DNA of 12,035 nucleotides from an uncultured Oscillibacter sp. (GTDB lineage: Bacteria; Bacillota; Clostridia; Oscillospirales; Oscillospiraceae): NCBI GenBank assembly GCA_905233795.1, contig CAJOFP010000039.1, forward strand, positions 2,989 through 15,023. Reading direction: 5' to 3'. Numbering within the stretch: the first letter of the stretch is position 1; every line of letters begins with the position of its first letter. The translations under genes and the position numbers were made by a program. Positions 1 to 7,219 of the stretch are shown in pieces. The notes beneath the pieces are model-generated. The model worked only from the letters and a program-made list of their open reading frames with translations, ran no database searches and was not told where the DNA came from.

Positions 1-1340
1 TCGTATTTTGGAAGATCATTTCGCCGTTCCAGTTTAATAAACCGAATGTTCCCTCTTGGATAATCGTGTCTTGACCGTAATCCGCGCCGCCGATTTTGTG
101 ATAATCGCCCGTGCTTCCGATCAATTCGCCGTTGATATAATACGAAATCCAGCCGCCGATCGCCGTGACCGTCAGCGTATAAGTGTTATTTTTAACGGCT
201 TCGCCCGTAAAACCAATCTGACCGGACAGCTGATAATCCATGCCGTCCTCCCAGCGCCAGAATTTACCCGCTTTAGAGCCAATATCAAAATTAGCGGCGT
301 AAGTTTCGGCGTGACCGTTCTCATCCGCGTTACGGAATAACAAAGCCGCCGCGCCCTGTTCGCTCAGGAAAGTCACGTCCGTGGAATACACGAAATCGCC
401 GCCGACTGTCTGAGAATATAAAAACACGTCCCCGCCGTTTTCGGATTTGCTGTAAAGCCCGTCTTTTCGCGCTTCCCAGACGCCGCCCTCGGTACTCAAA
501 TCCGACAAATCATCCGCCGCGATATTATTATTATAATTAAAATCATCGTTTACAACGACTTTTCCGCCGTCCGGCTTTTTAATCTCTTCTTCCCGTTCTT
601 CCAGAGCGACATTAGAGAACGTCGCGGCGGAATTAAACGCCAAAAGTCCGAGATAACCGCCCCGCCAGTTGGGAATTGTCCCGGAGATTGTTCTCAAGTC
701 CGCGCCTGTATTGCCGAAAGAATATTCAAAAGCGCCGTCCGCGTGAATATCAATTTCAAAATGGATTGTTTTTGTCAGATCGACGCCGGCGGCGGAACCG
801 CCTGTATTGGTGTCAGCCATGCCCGGTCCGAATACGCGGAAAGCGTCGTCTCCCGTGCGACCGGAGTCCAGATTGGCGCCGTACCAGTTGGAATCGGCGC
901 CTTCTTTCGACGGGAAACCGAAAGTCAACGCCGCCGACGGCTTTTCCTGTCCCTCCGGGAAATCGACATCCGTTTGCCATATGAACGAATTTACTTTATG
1001 ATCCAGCCCGTCATATACGATAAAATGATCGCCTTCCGCGAAATCCACCGTTATCGTATGGGTCGTCTCGTCAATAGATATTTTATGATTATTGAACGAA
1101 AAGAAATCCGTCAGCCCGCCGGTCTCTTCCGCCGACAGAGACGCCTCTTGTTTGACCGGCTTTTCCGCGTCTTTCTTCACCGAAGCGTCCGGCGCGTCCG
1201 CGACCGCATCGGCTACCGTTTCAATCGGTTTTTCCTCCGGGGCTTCCGCGACCGGGTCAGCCATCGCCTCAACCGGAGGACAAAACCATTGCCAGCGTGA
1301 GACCAAGCGCCGCTATGCGTTCCGCAAACTTGTTTTTCAT
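1..1340 (-). CDS. Secreted levanase-type GH32 protein, N-terminal part, frameshifted in the signal peptide, partial at the window edge
   Basis: Extracellular fructan-degrading enzyme in prospect; only its N-terminal accessory part is in the window. The ATG at 1340 follows an AGGAGAAA ribosome binding site and encodes a signal peptide starting MKNKFAERIAALGLTLAMVL, which meets TGA at 1269-1271. The +1 frame then runs open from about 1270 to base 1. It supplies an AMA|DP signal cleavage site, an acidic Pro/Glu/Ala-rich linker, and two beta-sandwich (concanavalin A-like) modules. The first runs roughly from TDFFSFNNHKISID to FSNVALEE. The second runs from NDDFNYNNN to NWNGEMIFQNT and carries the pattern YGQDT...EGTFGLLNWN, which I recognise from N-terminal modules of clostridial extracellular GH32 levanases. 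The catalytic GH32 domain would lie beyond base 1, so the family call is inference. The frame change must lie between 1272 and 1312. It could be a sequencing error, a true mutation or, less likely, recoding. The gene is last in the leftward arm and appears to have its own promoter. Confidence 0.72.
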
Positions 1341-1396
1341 GTAATTTTCTCCTTTCACCACAATTTGATAAAGGGACATGACTTTACATGATTTCA

Positions 1397-1425
1397 AATC
1401 TAATCAAAATAAAATTTCGCGTCAA
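1397..1425 (-). promoter_or_regulatory. Candidate promoter of the levanase gene with a palindrome over the -35 box
   Basis: Read on the minus strand, TTGACG (1425-1420), a 17-bp spacer and TAGATT (1402-1397) make a reasonable sigma-A promoter about 50 bp upstream of the levanase ATG. The -35 lies inside an inverted repeat, CGTCA-AG-TGACG (1420-1431), and a second one, TGAC-4-GTCA, lies near 1451-1462. These are candidate operator half-sites. The -10 matches the consensus at four of six positions. Confidence 0.5.
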
Positions 1426-1474
1426 GTGACGATTATCACACAAGCGTTATGACATCCGTCACGTTTTTGGACTT

Positions 1475-1531
1475 AAAAAAATCAATCTGCGATTTTTGTA
1501 AAATTTTTCAATAAAAAATTATGCAAATCGC
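1475..1531 (-). terminator. Probable intrinsic terminator after the intracellular GH32 gene
   Basis: On the minus strand GCGATTT (1531-1525) pairs perfectly with AAATCGC (1495-1489). An inner AT stem (AATTTTT/AAAAATT) and a small loop lie within it. Seven nucleotides after the outer stem comes a run of seven T (1481-1475). It lies 60-120 bp downstream of the GH32 stop and upstream of the levanase promoter, so it would separate the two genes. The gap before the T-run and the AT-rich inner stem make it less than ideal. Confidence 0.5.
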
Positions 1532-1592
1532 CGGATTTATGTCCATAATATATATCTATACTGATAAAAAATTATAAAAAATAATAAAATTT

Positions 1593-3140
1593 TTATAAAA
1601 CGGCAAGATCATATTTTTCAACATCCAACAGAACTTTCCCGCCGTCGGCCTCAAAAGTGATAGAATCCGCGAAGTCCGGCGCGTAAAGCAATATGGACGC
1701 CGCCTGCTCCCCGTCGTTTACAAATAATTCTATACTATACCGGTCTATAATCATCCGTAATTTTATTTCACCGCTGTTTTGATCGTCTCCCCGGCTTACG
1801 GGAATTTCACGGACGCCTGAAAGGGACGCGTCGCGGGATTCGCGTTTCATTTCATTTTCAAATTTACAATCTATTTCACGCTTGATATAAATCAAATCCC
1901 GCTCCGGGCGATATTGCACGATAATTTTATACGCGCCGTCTTTCTCCACGCATACCTGAAAATATTTATATATTTTATTAATTTTATCTATTTTATCTTC
2001 ATGGGATTTGACACGCAAAATCAAATCCATCGCGCCGCCATGAATCCCGTCCAGACTGATTTCATTTTCGATCAAAATATTTTGATATACAACCGGCGCC
2101 GTTCGATAATTTTCAAGCTCCCGAACCGGATTTTGAATCAATTTTCCGTCTTTAATCGACAATTCACGCGGCAAAATCATTTCACCGCTAAAAAATCCGC
2201 TGGTCGGCTCGTGTCCCACGTCGGACCATTTGCGCATCCACGCGATCATGACGCGGCGTCCGTCCGGGGTTTCCATCGTCTGCGGCGCGTAAAAATTAAA
2301 GCCCTTGTCAATCGCCTGCACGCTTTCGCGTACAAAATCGCCGGTTTTCAAATCATCATGCCCCGTCAGACAGAGAACGCCGTGTCCGTTGGGAAAACGC
2401 GGGTCCGGGATTTTCGGCTCCAGCGGACTGACAATCAGAACCCTTTGACCGTCCAATATAAAATAATCCGGGCATTCCCACATTTCCCCGTATTGTCCCC
2501 GGCTTTTGTCTATCATTTTATCAAATTCCCATGAGAAACCGTCCGGGCTTTTATATAACAAAACCGCGCCGCCGTCTTGCATTTTATTCACCGTCACGAC
2601 GCGATAACTTCCGTCCGGTTCGCGCCATATTTTCGGGTCCCGGAAATCGACGATACTGCCGCCGTCTGGAATATCTTTTTCAGATATAACCGGATTGCTT
2701 TCGTATTTCTCATAATTTACGCCGTCGCCTATCGCCAGACATTGCGTCTGAAACTGCTTTTCTTCTCCGTCTTTTCCCGATTCTTTACGGACGCCCGTAT
2801 ATATCAAAAGCTGCCGTCCGTCGGGGAGTTCCGCCGCGCCGCCGGAGAAACAGCCGTCCCGGTCATATTCCCGATCCGGAGCCAGCGCGACCGGAAGGCG
2901 TTCCCATTTTATAAAATCTTTTGATTTCATATGCCCCCAGTGCATCAATCCCCAATGCGTCGAATAGGGATAATATTGATAAAACAAGTGATATTCTCCC
3001 CGATAGACGGAAAATCCGTTCGGATCGTTCATCCAGCCGATTCCGGCTGTCACATGAAACGCCGGTCTTTCCTGTTCCGGCACAAGAGGGACGTTCACAG
3101 CCTCATATTCCCGCGCTTTTCGCAACTCCTGACTTGTCAT
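1593..3140 (-). CDS. Intracellular GH32 beta-fructosidase (sucrose / fructo-oligosaccharide hydrolase)
   Basis: Hydrolyses terminal beta-D-fructofuranosyl bonds in sucrose or imported fructo-oligosaccharides. At 515 residues it has the full GH32 layout. The catalytic triad is clear: the nucleophile motif WMNDPNG at residues 36-42 (Asp39), FRDPK at 166-170 (Asp168, transition-state stabiliser) and WECPD at 221-225 (Glu222, acid/base). FYAPQT and the C-terminal beta-sandwich (from about residue 355) also fit. No signal peptide is present, so it acts in the cytosol on ABC-imported sugar. Without a PTS partner, non-phosphorylated substrate is more likely than sucrose-6-phosphate. It follows the binding-protein gene after a strong hairpin. 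A GAGAGGAAG ribosome binding site lies about 13 nt from the ATG, a long spacing. A low-complexity Lys/Ile/Asp stretch (KIDKINKIYKYF) inside the beta-sandwich is encoded by A/T repeats. The exact substrate cannot be read from the sequence. Confidence 0.93.
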   Translation of the reverse strand: MTSQELRKAREYEAVNVPLVPEQERPAFHVTAGIGWMNDPNGFSVYRGEYHLFYQYYPYSTHWGLMHWGHMKSKDFIKWERLPVALAPDREYDRDGCFSGGAAELPDGRQLLIYTGVRKESGKDGEEKQFQTQCLAIGDGVNYEKYESNPVISEKDIPDGGSIVDFRDPKIWREPDGSYRVVTVNKMQDGGAVLLYKSPDGFSWEFDKMIDKSRGQYGEMWECPDYFILDGQRVLIVSPLEPKIPDPRFPNGHGVLCLTGHDDLKTGDFVRESVQAIDKGFNFYAPQTMETPDGRRVMIAWMRKWSDVGHEPTSGFFSGEMILPRELSIKDGKLIQNPVRELENYRTAPVVYQNILIENEISLDGIHGGAMDLILRVKSHEDKIDKINKIYKYFQVCVEKDGAYKIIVQYRPERDLIYIKREIDCKFENEMKRESRDASLSGVREIPVSRGDDQNSGEIKLRMIIDRYSIELFVNDGEQAASILLYAPDFADSITFEADGGKVLLDVEKYDLAVL

Positions 3141-3171
3141 GATTGATTACTTACTTCCTCTCGATTTATTA

Positions 3172-3232
3172 AAAATAAAAAAATATATAACATGGGCGGG
3201 ACGCCCGGCGTTTGCACACCGGACGCCCCGCC
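3172..3232 (-). terminator. Strong hairpin with T-rich tail between the sugar-binding lipoprotein and GH32 genes
   Basis: On the minus strand the arms 3232-3219 and 3208-3195 form a 14-bp GC-rich stem with a 10-nt loop. Two of the pairs are G-U wobbles, which become A-C mismatches on the other strand, so the structure is selected for leftward RNA. It is followed by a T-rich tract (about 3190-3172). It starts 32 nt after the true TGA (3265-3267) of the binding-protein gene. It probably acts as a partial terminator or 3' stabiliser that gives excess binding protein over downstream GH32. Confidence 0.8.
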
Positions 3233-3264
3233 GGAAAAAGGAAGGGAACGACACGCCTTTTTTA

Positions 3265-4851
3265 TCAGGCGTAATAGGCATCCAGATATTTCTGGAAAAT
3301 CGCAAGATAATCTCTGTAAAGCCGTTCATGACCCAGTCGGATTTCGCGGTATTAATCCGCGTGGAAATATCGGCTTGCAGATTGGAAATCGTCTTTGTAT
3401 CGTCCGCGTTCATGAACACGTTGGGGAATATATATTTGCTGTTCATGTCGGGCGTGTACAAATCTTTGATCCAGTCCAGACGATATTGCGCGTCGTCGGG
3501 GCAGGTGACGTAAACGCCGTAATAAGAATCCAGAATCGCAAGCGGGCCGTTTACGGACTCGGCTTCGCGGACTTCCACCGGGGACGCGTCGCCCAAAGGC
3601 GCGTGCTGAAGCATGGGTTCGCCGTCGGCGTTTTCACCCAGTACGAAAATATCAAAATCGTCGTCTTCGCCGTAAGTTCCCCAGTTATTCTGCGGGGACT
3701 GGAACGGATCATACATTTGATCGAGCCACACGCAGATTAAAGCCGGATTCGCGGCGGCGGCGGTAATTACACAGCGGCCCCGGTCAAAACCGGACGTATA
3801 AGAGCCGTTGGCGGGCGTGATGTTTCTCACATCAGCGGTCAGAGCCGGAAGCGGCGCCCAGCCCTCAAGAGTGGCGATATTCGCAATATCCCACGAGAAA
3901 CAGCAGCCATAGCGTCCCGATTTGCCTTTCGCCACATAAGTGGACCATTCCTGCGTAAAGGCGTCCGGGTCGATTAAGCCCTGCGCGTATAATTCATGCA
4001 GCCACGCGATACCCTTTTTAAATCCCTCTTGGGACGCCGTGCAGACCACTTGTCTGTCGTCGTTGACCGCGATATGACGGCCTCTGTCCGGGTCGCCGAT
4101 ACCCTCGCCGAAACCGTTGATTAAAATGCACGGGTCCTGATCGCCGTCGTTCATGATACAGGACATGGGAATAATACTGCCGTCAATGCCAAATTCAGCT
4201 TTGATCGCGTCGGCGTTGTCACGGAACGCGATTAAAACGGCTTCAAATTCGTCAACCGTCGTCGGCATTTCCAGTCCCAAGAAATTCAGCCACGCGGTAT
4301 TGATATAGCTCATATAGCCGACAGTCTGAATCGCCGTCTTTTCATAGCCTAACTGTTCAATCCACGGCAAAGCCCAGATATGCCCGTTTTCGTCCGTGCA
4401 CATGGTGCGATATTCCGGCGCCTGTTCAAATACTTTCAATAAATTGGGCATATAATTGTCGATATAATCTTCCAGCGGGATAATCGCGCCCTGTTTCGCG
4501 TATTTTAATAAATCCGTATCGCTAAAACCGGCGTTGAAAACAAATTCCGGGAGCGTCTTGGCGTTCGCCATCTCAAGAGAAATTTTATCGCTCCACTGGT
4601 CAGACTGAATCGTCCGCCATTCAATATGGACGTTTGTTTTCTCTTCCAGACGGATAGTTTGTCAGACCTTTGAGGGTCACAGTTTCCGCCAGCGGAAGCG
4701 TCAGCGATTCGACATCGTCGCCCAGCGCCGCCGCGCCGCCGTCGCCGTTCCCGGACGGCGTTCCGCCGCCTCCGCCGCCGCAAGCGGTCAGCGCGAACAG
4801 CATCATCAGGGACAGGAGCAACGCCACAAGGCGCAATCCTCTCTTTTTCAT
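3265..4851 (-). pseudogene. Sugar-binding lipoprotein of ABC importer (LplA-like), frame broken twice
   Basis: Extracellular solute-binding protein for the permease pair, probably binding fructo-oligosaccharides. The start is the ATG at 4851, 7 nt after GGAGG (a TTG at 4854 is the alternative). The lipoprotein signal ends in a lipobox LTAC with Cys24, followed by a Gly-rich linker. The first frame stops at TGA (4621-4623). The +1 frame carries the body, from RLEEKTNVHIEW through MNDGDQDP, GDPDRGRH and FSWDIANI to SDWVMNG. The change must lie between 4624 and 4661. Near 3300 the frame changes again: the family-like C-terminus DYLAIFQKYLDAYYA followed by TGA (3265-3267) sits in a third frame, 32 nt before the hairpin. 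Relatives have roughly ten extra residues before LEEKTN and about 18 between VMNG and the C-terminus (from memory), so small deletions are likely at both sites. If these breaks are real the product is inactive, although the importer genes are intact. Confidence 0.82.
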
Positions 4852-4876
4852 CAATATTCCTCCTTGCTGTTATTTT

Positions 4877-4910
4877 AATATTTTAAATATATAAAATATA
4901 TTAAAATATT
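4877..4910. repeat. AT-only inverted repeat just upstream of the binding-protein gene
   Basis: AATATTTTAA (4877-4886) and TTAAAATATT (4901-4910) are perfect 10-bp inverted arms around a 14-nt AT loop. They lie about 15 nt above the ribosome binding site of the lipoprotein gene. The repeat could fold weakly in the mRNA or simply reflect base composition. Confidence 0.45.
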
Positions 4911-4941
4911 TTTGAAATATTTTCGCCCGTTATATTTTTTA

Positions 4942-4979
4942 AATTATAAATTCGCCGCCCGGCAGGCGAAATTATAATT
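4942..4979 (-). promoter_or_regulatory. Intergenic hairpin between permease 2 and the binding-protein gene
   Basis: Arms 4942-4956 and 4965-4979 pair over 14 bp with one mismatch, with a GC core TTCGCC/GGCGAA and an 8-nt loop. It begins about 20 nt after the permease 2 stop. No clean T-run follows, so it is more likely an mRNA processing or stability element than a full terminator. This would be consistent with the different protein amounts needed on its two sides. Confidence 0.55.
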
Positions 4980-5001
4980 AAAATTATAATTTAAATTAAA
5001 A

Positions 5002-5910
5002 TCAGCCTTTGATCGCCCCGGCCATAATGCCGCTGTCGAAATACTTCTGGAAAAACGGATACATGACCATGAGGGGCAGACTGGAGATAATAATCGTCGC
5101 GTATTTTAATAACTCCGCTAATTGCGCCCGCGCCGCCGTGGACTGCATATCGGACACCATGCCCGGCTCCGGCTGGTTTTGAATTAATATAGACCGCAAA
5201 ACCAGTTGCAACGGCTGTTTCGACTCGCTGTTTAAATAAATCATGGCGTCGAAATAGCTGTTCCACATGCCGACAAACTGCCACATGGCGAGCGTCGCTA
5301 TAATCGGCGTACAGACGGGCAATAAAATCTGGAAGAAATAGACCATTTCAGTCGCGCCGTCAATTTCGGCGGCTTCCTGCAAATCTCTGGGAATGCCCTG
5401 ATAATACGTCCGGGCAATAATCATATTCCACACGCTGAACGCGCCCGGAAGTAAGACAGCCCACATCGTGTCCAGTAATCCCAGATTGCTGATTAACAGG
5501 TAAGTCGGGATTAAGCCGCCGCCGAAAAACATCGTGATAATAAACAGCGTATTTAAGAAACCGCGTCCCCGGAAATCGGCGCGTGACATGGGATACGCCG
5601 CTAACAGGGTAATCACTACGGATATGACGGTAAATAAAACGGAATAAATCACGGCGTTTTTAAAGCCGACCCAGATTTGAGCGTTAGAGATAACGCGTTC
5701 GTATGCCATCAGCGTCCACTTGCTGAAATCGAACGTCAGACCGCTGTTTTGCAGCGTCACGGGTTCGATAAACGACGCCAGAACGATATAGATCATGGGC
5801 AGGATAATCGCCACCAGAAATATGCCAAGCACGATATAACCGGCGGTCAAAATAATTTTATCCTCCACGGGATATTTTGCGAATTCGCTTTTTTTCTTTA
5901 CTTTCATCAT
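5002..5910 (-). CDS. ABC sugar importer inner-membrane permease 2 (YtcP/UgpE-like)
   Basis: One of two membrane subunits of the carbohydrate importer. It is 302 residues, normal for the family, with about six membrane segments. The coupling-loop EAA motif is EAAEIDGA at residues 179-186, where the shared ATPase docks. The N-terminus is cytosolic and basic (MMKVKKKSEF) and the first membrane segment covers about residues 20-46. The C-terminus ends FDSGIMAGAIKG, the usual finish for this subfamily (FxKGIMLGAVKG-like). It starts at the ATG at 5910, 7 nt after GGGAGG, and is separated from permease 1 by 14 bp, so the two are translated from one mRNA. The frame is intact. The exact sugar is inferred from the neighbouring GH32. 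Confidence 0.93.
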   Translation of the reverse strand: MMKVKKKSEFAKYPVEDKIILTAGYIVLGIFLVAIILPMIYIVLASFIEPVTLQNSGLTFDFSKWTLMAYERVISNAQIWVGFKNAVIYSVLFTVISVVITLLAAYPMSRADFRGRGFLNTLFIITMFFGGGLIPTYLLISNLGLLDTMWAVLLPGAFSVWNMIIARTYYQGIPRDLQEAAEIDGATEMVYFFQILLPVCTPIIATLAMWQFVGMWNSYFDAMIYLNSESKQPLQLVLRSILIQNQPEPGMVSDMQSTAARAQLAELLKYATIIISSLPLMVMYPFFQKYFDSGIMAGAIKG

Positions 5911-5924
5911 TCATTCGCCTCCCG

Positions 5925-6866
5925 TCAAATGCCCTTGCCTTCGTTCATTCGCCGGACAATCGCGTTCATGGATACCAGCAGAATGACGTTGATCACGGTA
6001 TTAAACAGACCGACGGCTGTGGAGAATCCGTAATCGCCGTCCAGAATGCCCTTTTTATAAACATACGTCGCTATAATTTCAGAAGTATTCAGGTTCAGGT
6101 CCGTCTGGAGGGCGTAGGCCTTTTCAAAGCCGATACTCATGACGTTGCCTACCTGCATAATAAACTGAATCAAGACCGTGTCTTTAATCGCGGGCCATTC
6201 AACCGTTTGAATTTGCTGGATTAAATTCGCGCCGTCGATTACGGCGGCTTCTTTCAGGTCTTTACTTGCGTTGGACAGCGCCGCCGTATAGATAATCGAC
6301 GCCCAGCCCGCGCCCTGCCAAATGCCGCTTGCGATGTAAATCGTGCGGAACGCCTCCGGCATCGTCATAAAATTCGTGGAAGTGCCCAGCATGGAATTGA
6401 TCATGCCGGTGGGAGAAAGCAAAATCCGCACAATACCGCACAGAACGATGACGGATACGAAGTTCGGCATATATAAAATTAATTGAATTTTTTGCTTAAT
6501 GCCTTTGCTTAAAATCCGGTTTAACAGAAAGGCAAGCAGAATCGGCGCGGGAAAGCCCCATAACAATCCGTAAACGCTTAATTTCAGCGTATTCACCAGA
6601 TATTTCATGAAGTCGGGCGAAGTCAGGAATCTTCTGAAATGCTCAAATCCTACCCATTCGCTCCCGAAAATGCCCCGGAACGGATTGTAATCCGTAAACG
6701 CGATCATGACGCCGCCCATAGGGATGTACTTGAAAATCAACGTCAGCAACAGCGCGGGCAGAATAAAAATAATATAAAGCTGCCAGTGCTGGCGCATATA
6801 CACGAGTGTGTTATGCAAGCCGCGTCCCATTCCCCGGCTTTTGACCAAGTCCGTTGATTTGTCCAA
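5925..6866 (-). CDS. ABC sugar importer inner-membrane permease 1 (LplB-like)
   Basis: First gene of the leftward arm and the partner of permease 2. It is 313 residues with six predicted membrane segments; the first spans about residues 30-57 and ends in the typical FKYIPMGGVMIAFTDYNP region of LplB-type permeases. The ATPase-contact motif is EAAVIDGA at residues 206-213. The start is TTG at 6866, chosen because GGGAGG lies 7 nt upstream and the residues before MGRG are the usual charged N-terminus. The next in-frame ATG, at residue 13, has no ribosome binding site. The frame is intact. No ATPase gene is in the window, as is common for this importer class, which borrows an MsmK-like subunit. 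Confidence 0.93.
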   Translation of the reverse strand: MDKSTDLVKSRGMGRGLHNTLVYMRQHWQLYIIFILPALLLTLIFKYIPMGGVMIAFTDYNPFRGIFGSEWVGFEHFRRFLTSPDFMKYLVNTLKLSVYGLLWGFPAPILLAFLLNRILSKGIKQKIQLILYMPNFVSVIVLCGIVRILLSPTGMINSMLGTSTNFMTMPEAFRTIYIASGIWQGAGWASIIYTAALSNASKDLKEAAVIDGANLIQQIQTVEWPAIKDTVLIQFIMQVGNVMSIGFEKAYALQTDLNLNTSEIIATYVYKKGILDGDYGFSTAVGLFNTVINVILLVSMNAIVRRMNEGKGI

Positions 6867-7012
6867 TCTGATTCCTCCCTTTCGATTTTATTTTATTTTT
6901 ATTTTTCTCCGTCGCTCTTGCGTGATACAGGCGCGTGAAAAGCGCGAACGCAACCGGGCGTTTTGCGTAAGCGCGGTTATGCGGACGTATGATAAAGCAA
7001 GAGCGTCTCGGT
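6867..7012 (-). promoter_or_regulatory. Structured 5' leader of the importer operon
   Basis: From the predicted transcription start near 7012 to the TTG at 6866 the leader is about 146 nt. CGCTCTTGC (7005-6997) and GCAAGAGCG (6921-6913) form a perfect 9-bp long-range stem starting about 7 nt into the RNA. Inside it ACGCAA (6968-6963) pairs with TTGCGT (6953-6948), with GC-rich flanks that can extend the hairpin. An A-rich linker and the ribosome binding site follow, with no T-run. I recognise no known riboswitch class. Confidence 0.45.
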
Positions 7013-7033
7013 GCGTTTATCATAATGCGATAA
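6988..7033. promoter_or_regulatory. Candidate operator(s) over the importer promoter
   Basis: TATGATAAA (6988-6996) and TTTATCATA (7016-7024) are perfect 9-bp inverted copies 28 bp apart centre to centre. The second covers the -10 box of the leftward promoter. An overlapping inverted repeat, TTATC-7-GATAA, spans 7017-7033. The divergent LacI-family product is the obvious candidate to bind here. The sites do not match the classical CG-centred LacI operator, so the assignment is inference. Confidence 0.4.
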
Positions 7034-7047
7034 TGGTTAAATGTCAA
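7019..7047 (-). promoter_or_regulatory. Sigma-A promoter of the leftward importer operon
   Basis: On the minus strand TTGACA (7047-7042), a 17-bp spacer and TATGAT (7024-7019) give a near-consensus promoter firing left, with a predicted start near 7012. Confidence 0.75.
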
Positions 7048-7144
7048 TATAATATTATGTGCAAATGTAATATTTGTAAACATCGCCAAAAACTTTTGCC
7101 CATTTTTGTAAAATTTCACAAGACATGGCGCGGATTGAATTTAT

Positions 7145-7172
7145 TTGACAAATACACGCGCTATGTTATAAT
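7145..7172 (+). promoter_or_regulatory. Sigma-A promoter of the lacI-yesL operon
   Basis: TTGACA (7145-7150), a 16-bp spacer and TATAAT (7167-7172) preceded by TG one base earlier (extended -10). This is a consensus promoter whose predicted start is about 40 bp upstream of the regulator's ATG. It is back to back with the importer promoter. Confidence 0.82.
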
Positions 7173-7219
7173 ATATAAAAATATTATAAAAATATAAAAA
7201 ATACTGGGGGCGCGATTTT

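Noticed and set aside
1269..1271. TGA read as a sense codon in the levanase (alternative code or selenocysteine)
   Set aside because: A second TGA follows five codons later in the same frame, and the downstream domains lie in the +1 frame, so stop read-through would not reach them.
743..1300. Long plus-strand open frames opposite the levanase and GH32 genes
   Set aside because: They are rich in Arg and His, have no ribosome binding site and lie antisense to well-supported domains; they are composition shadows.
3147..3264. Apparent C-terminal extension of the binding protein in the long open frame to 3147
   Set aside because: It reads through a strong hairpin, encodes unrelated low-quality residues, and a family-like C-terminus with its own stop exists in another frame at 3265-3310.
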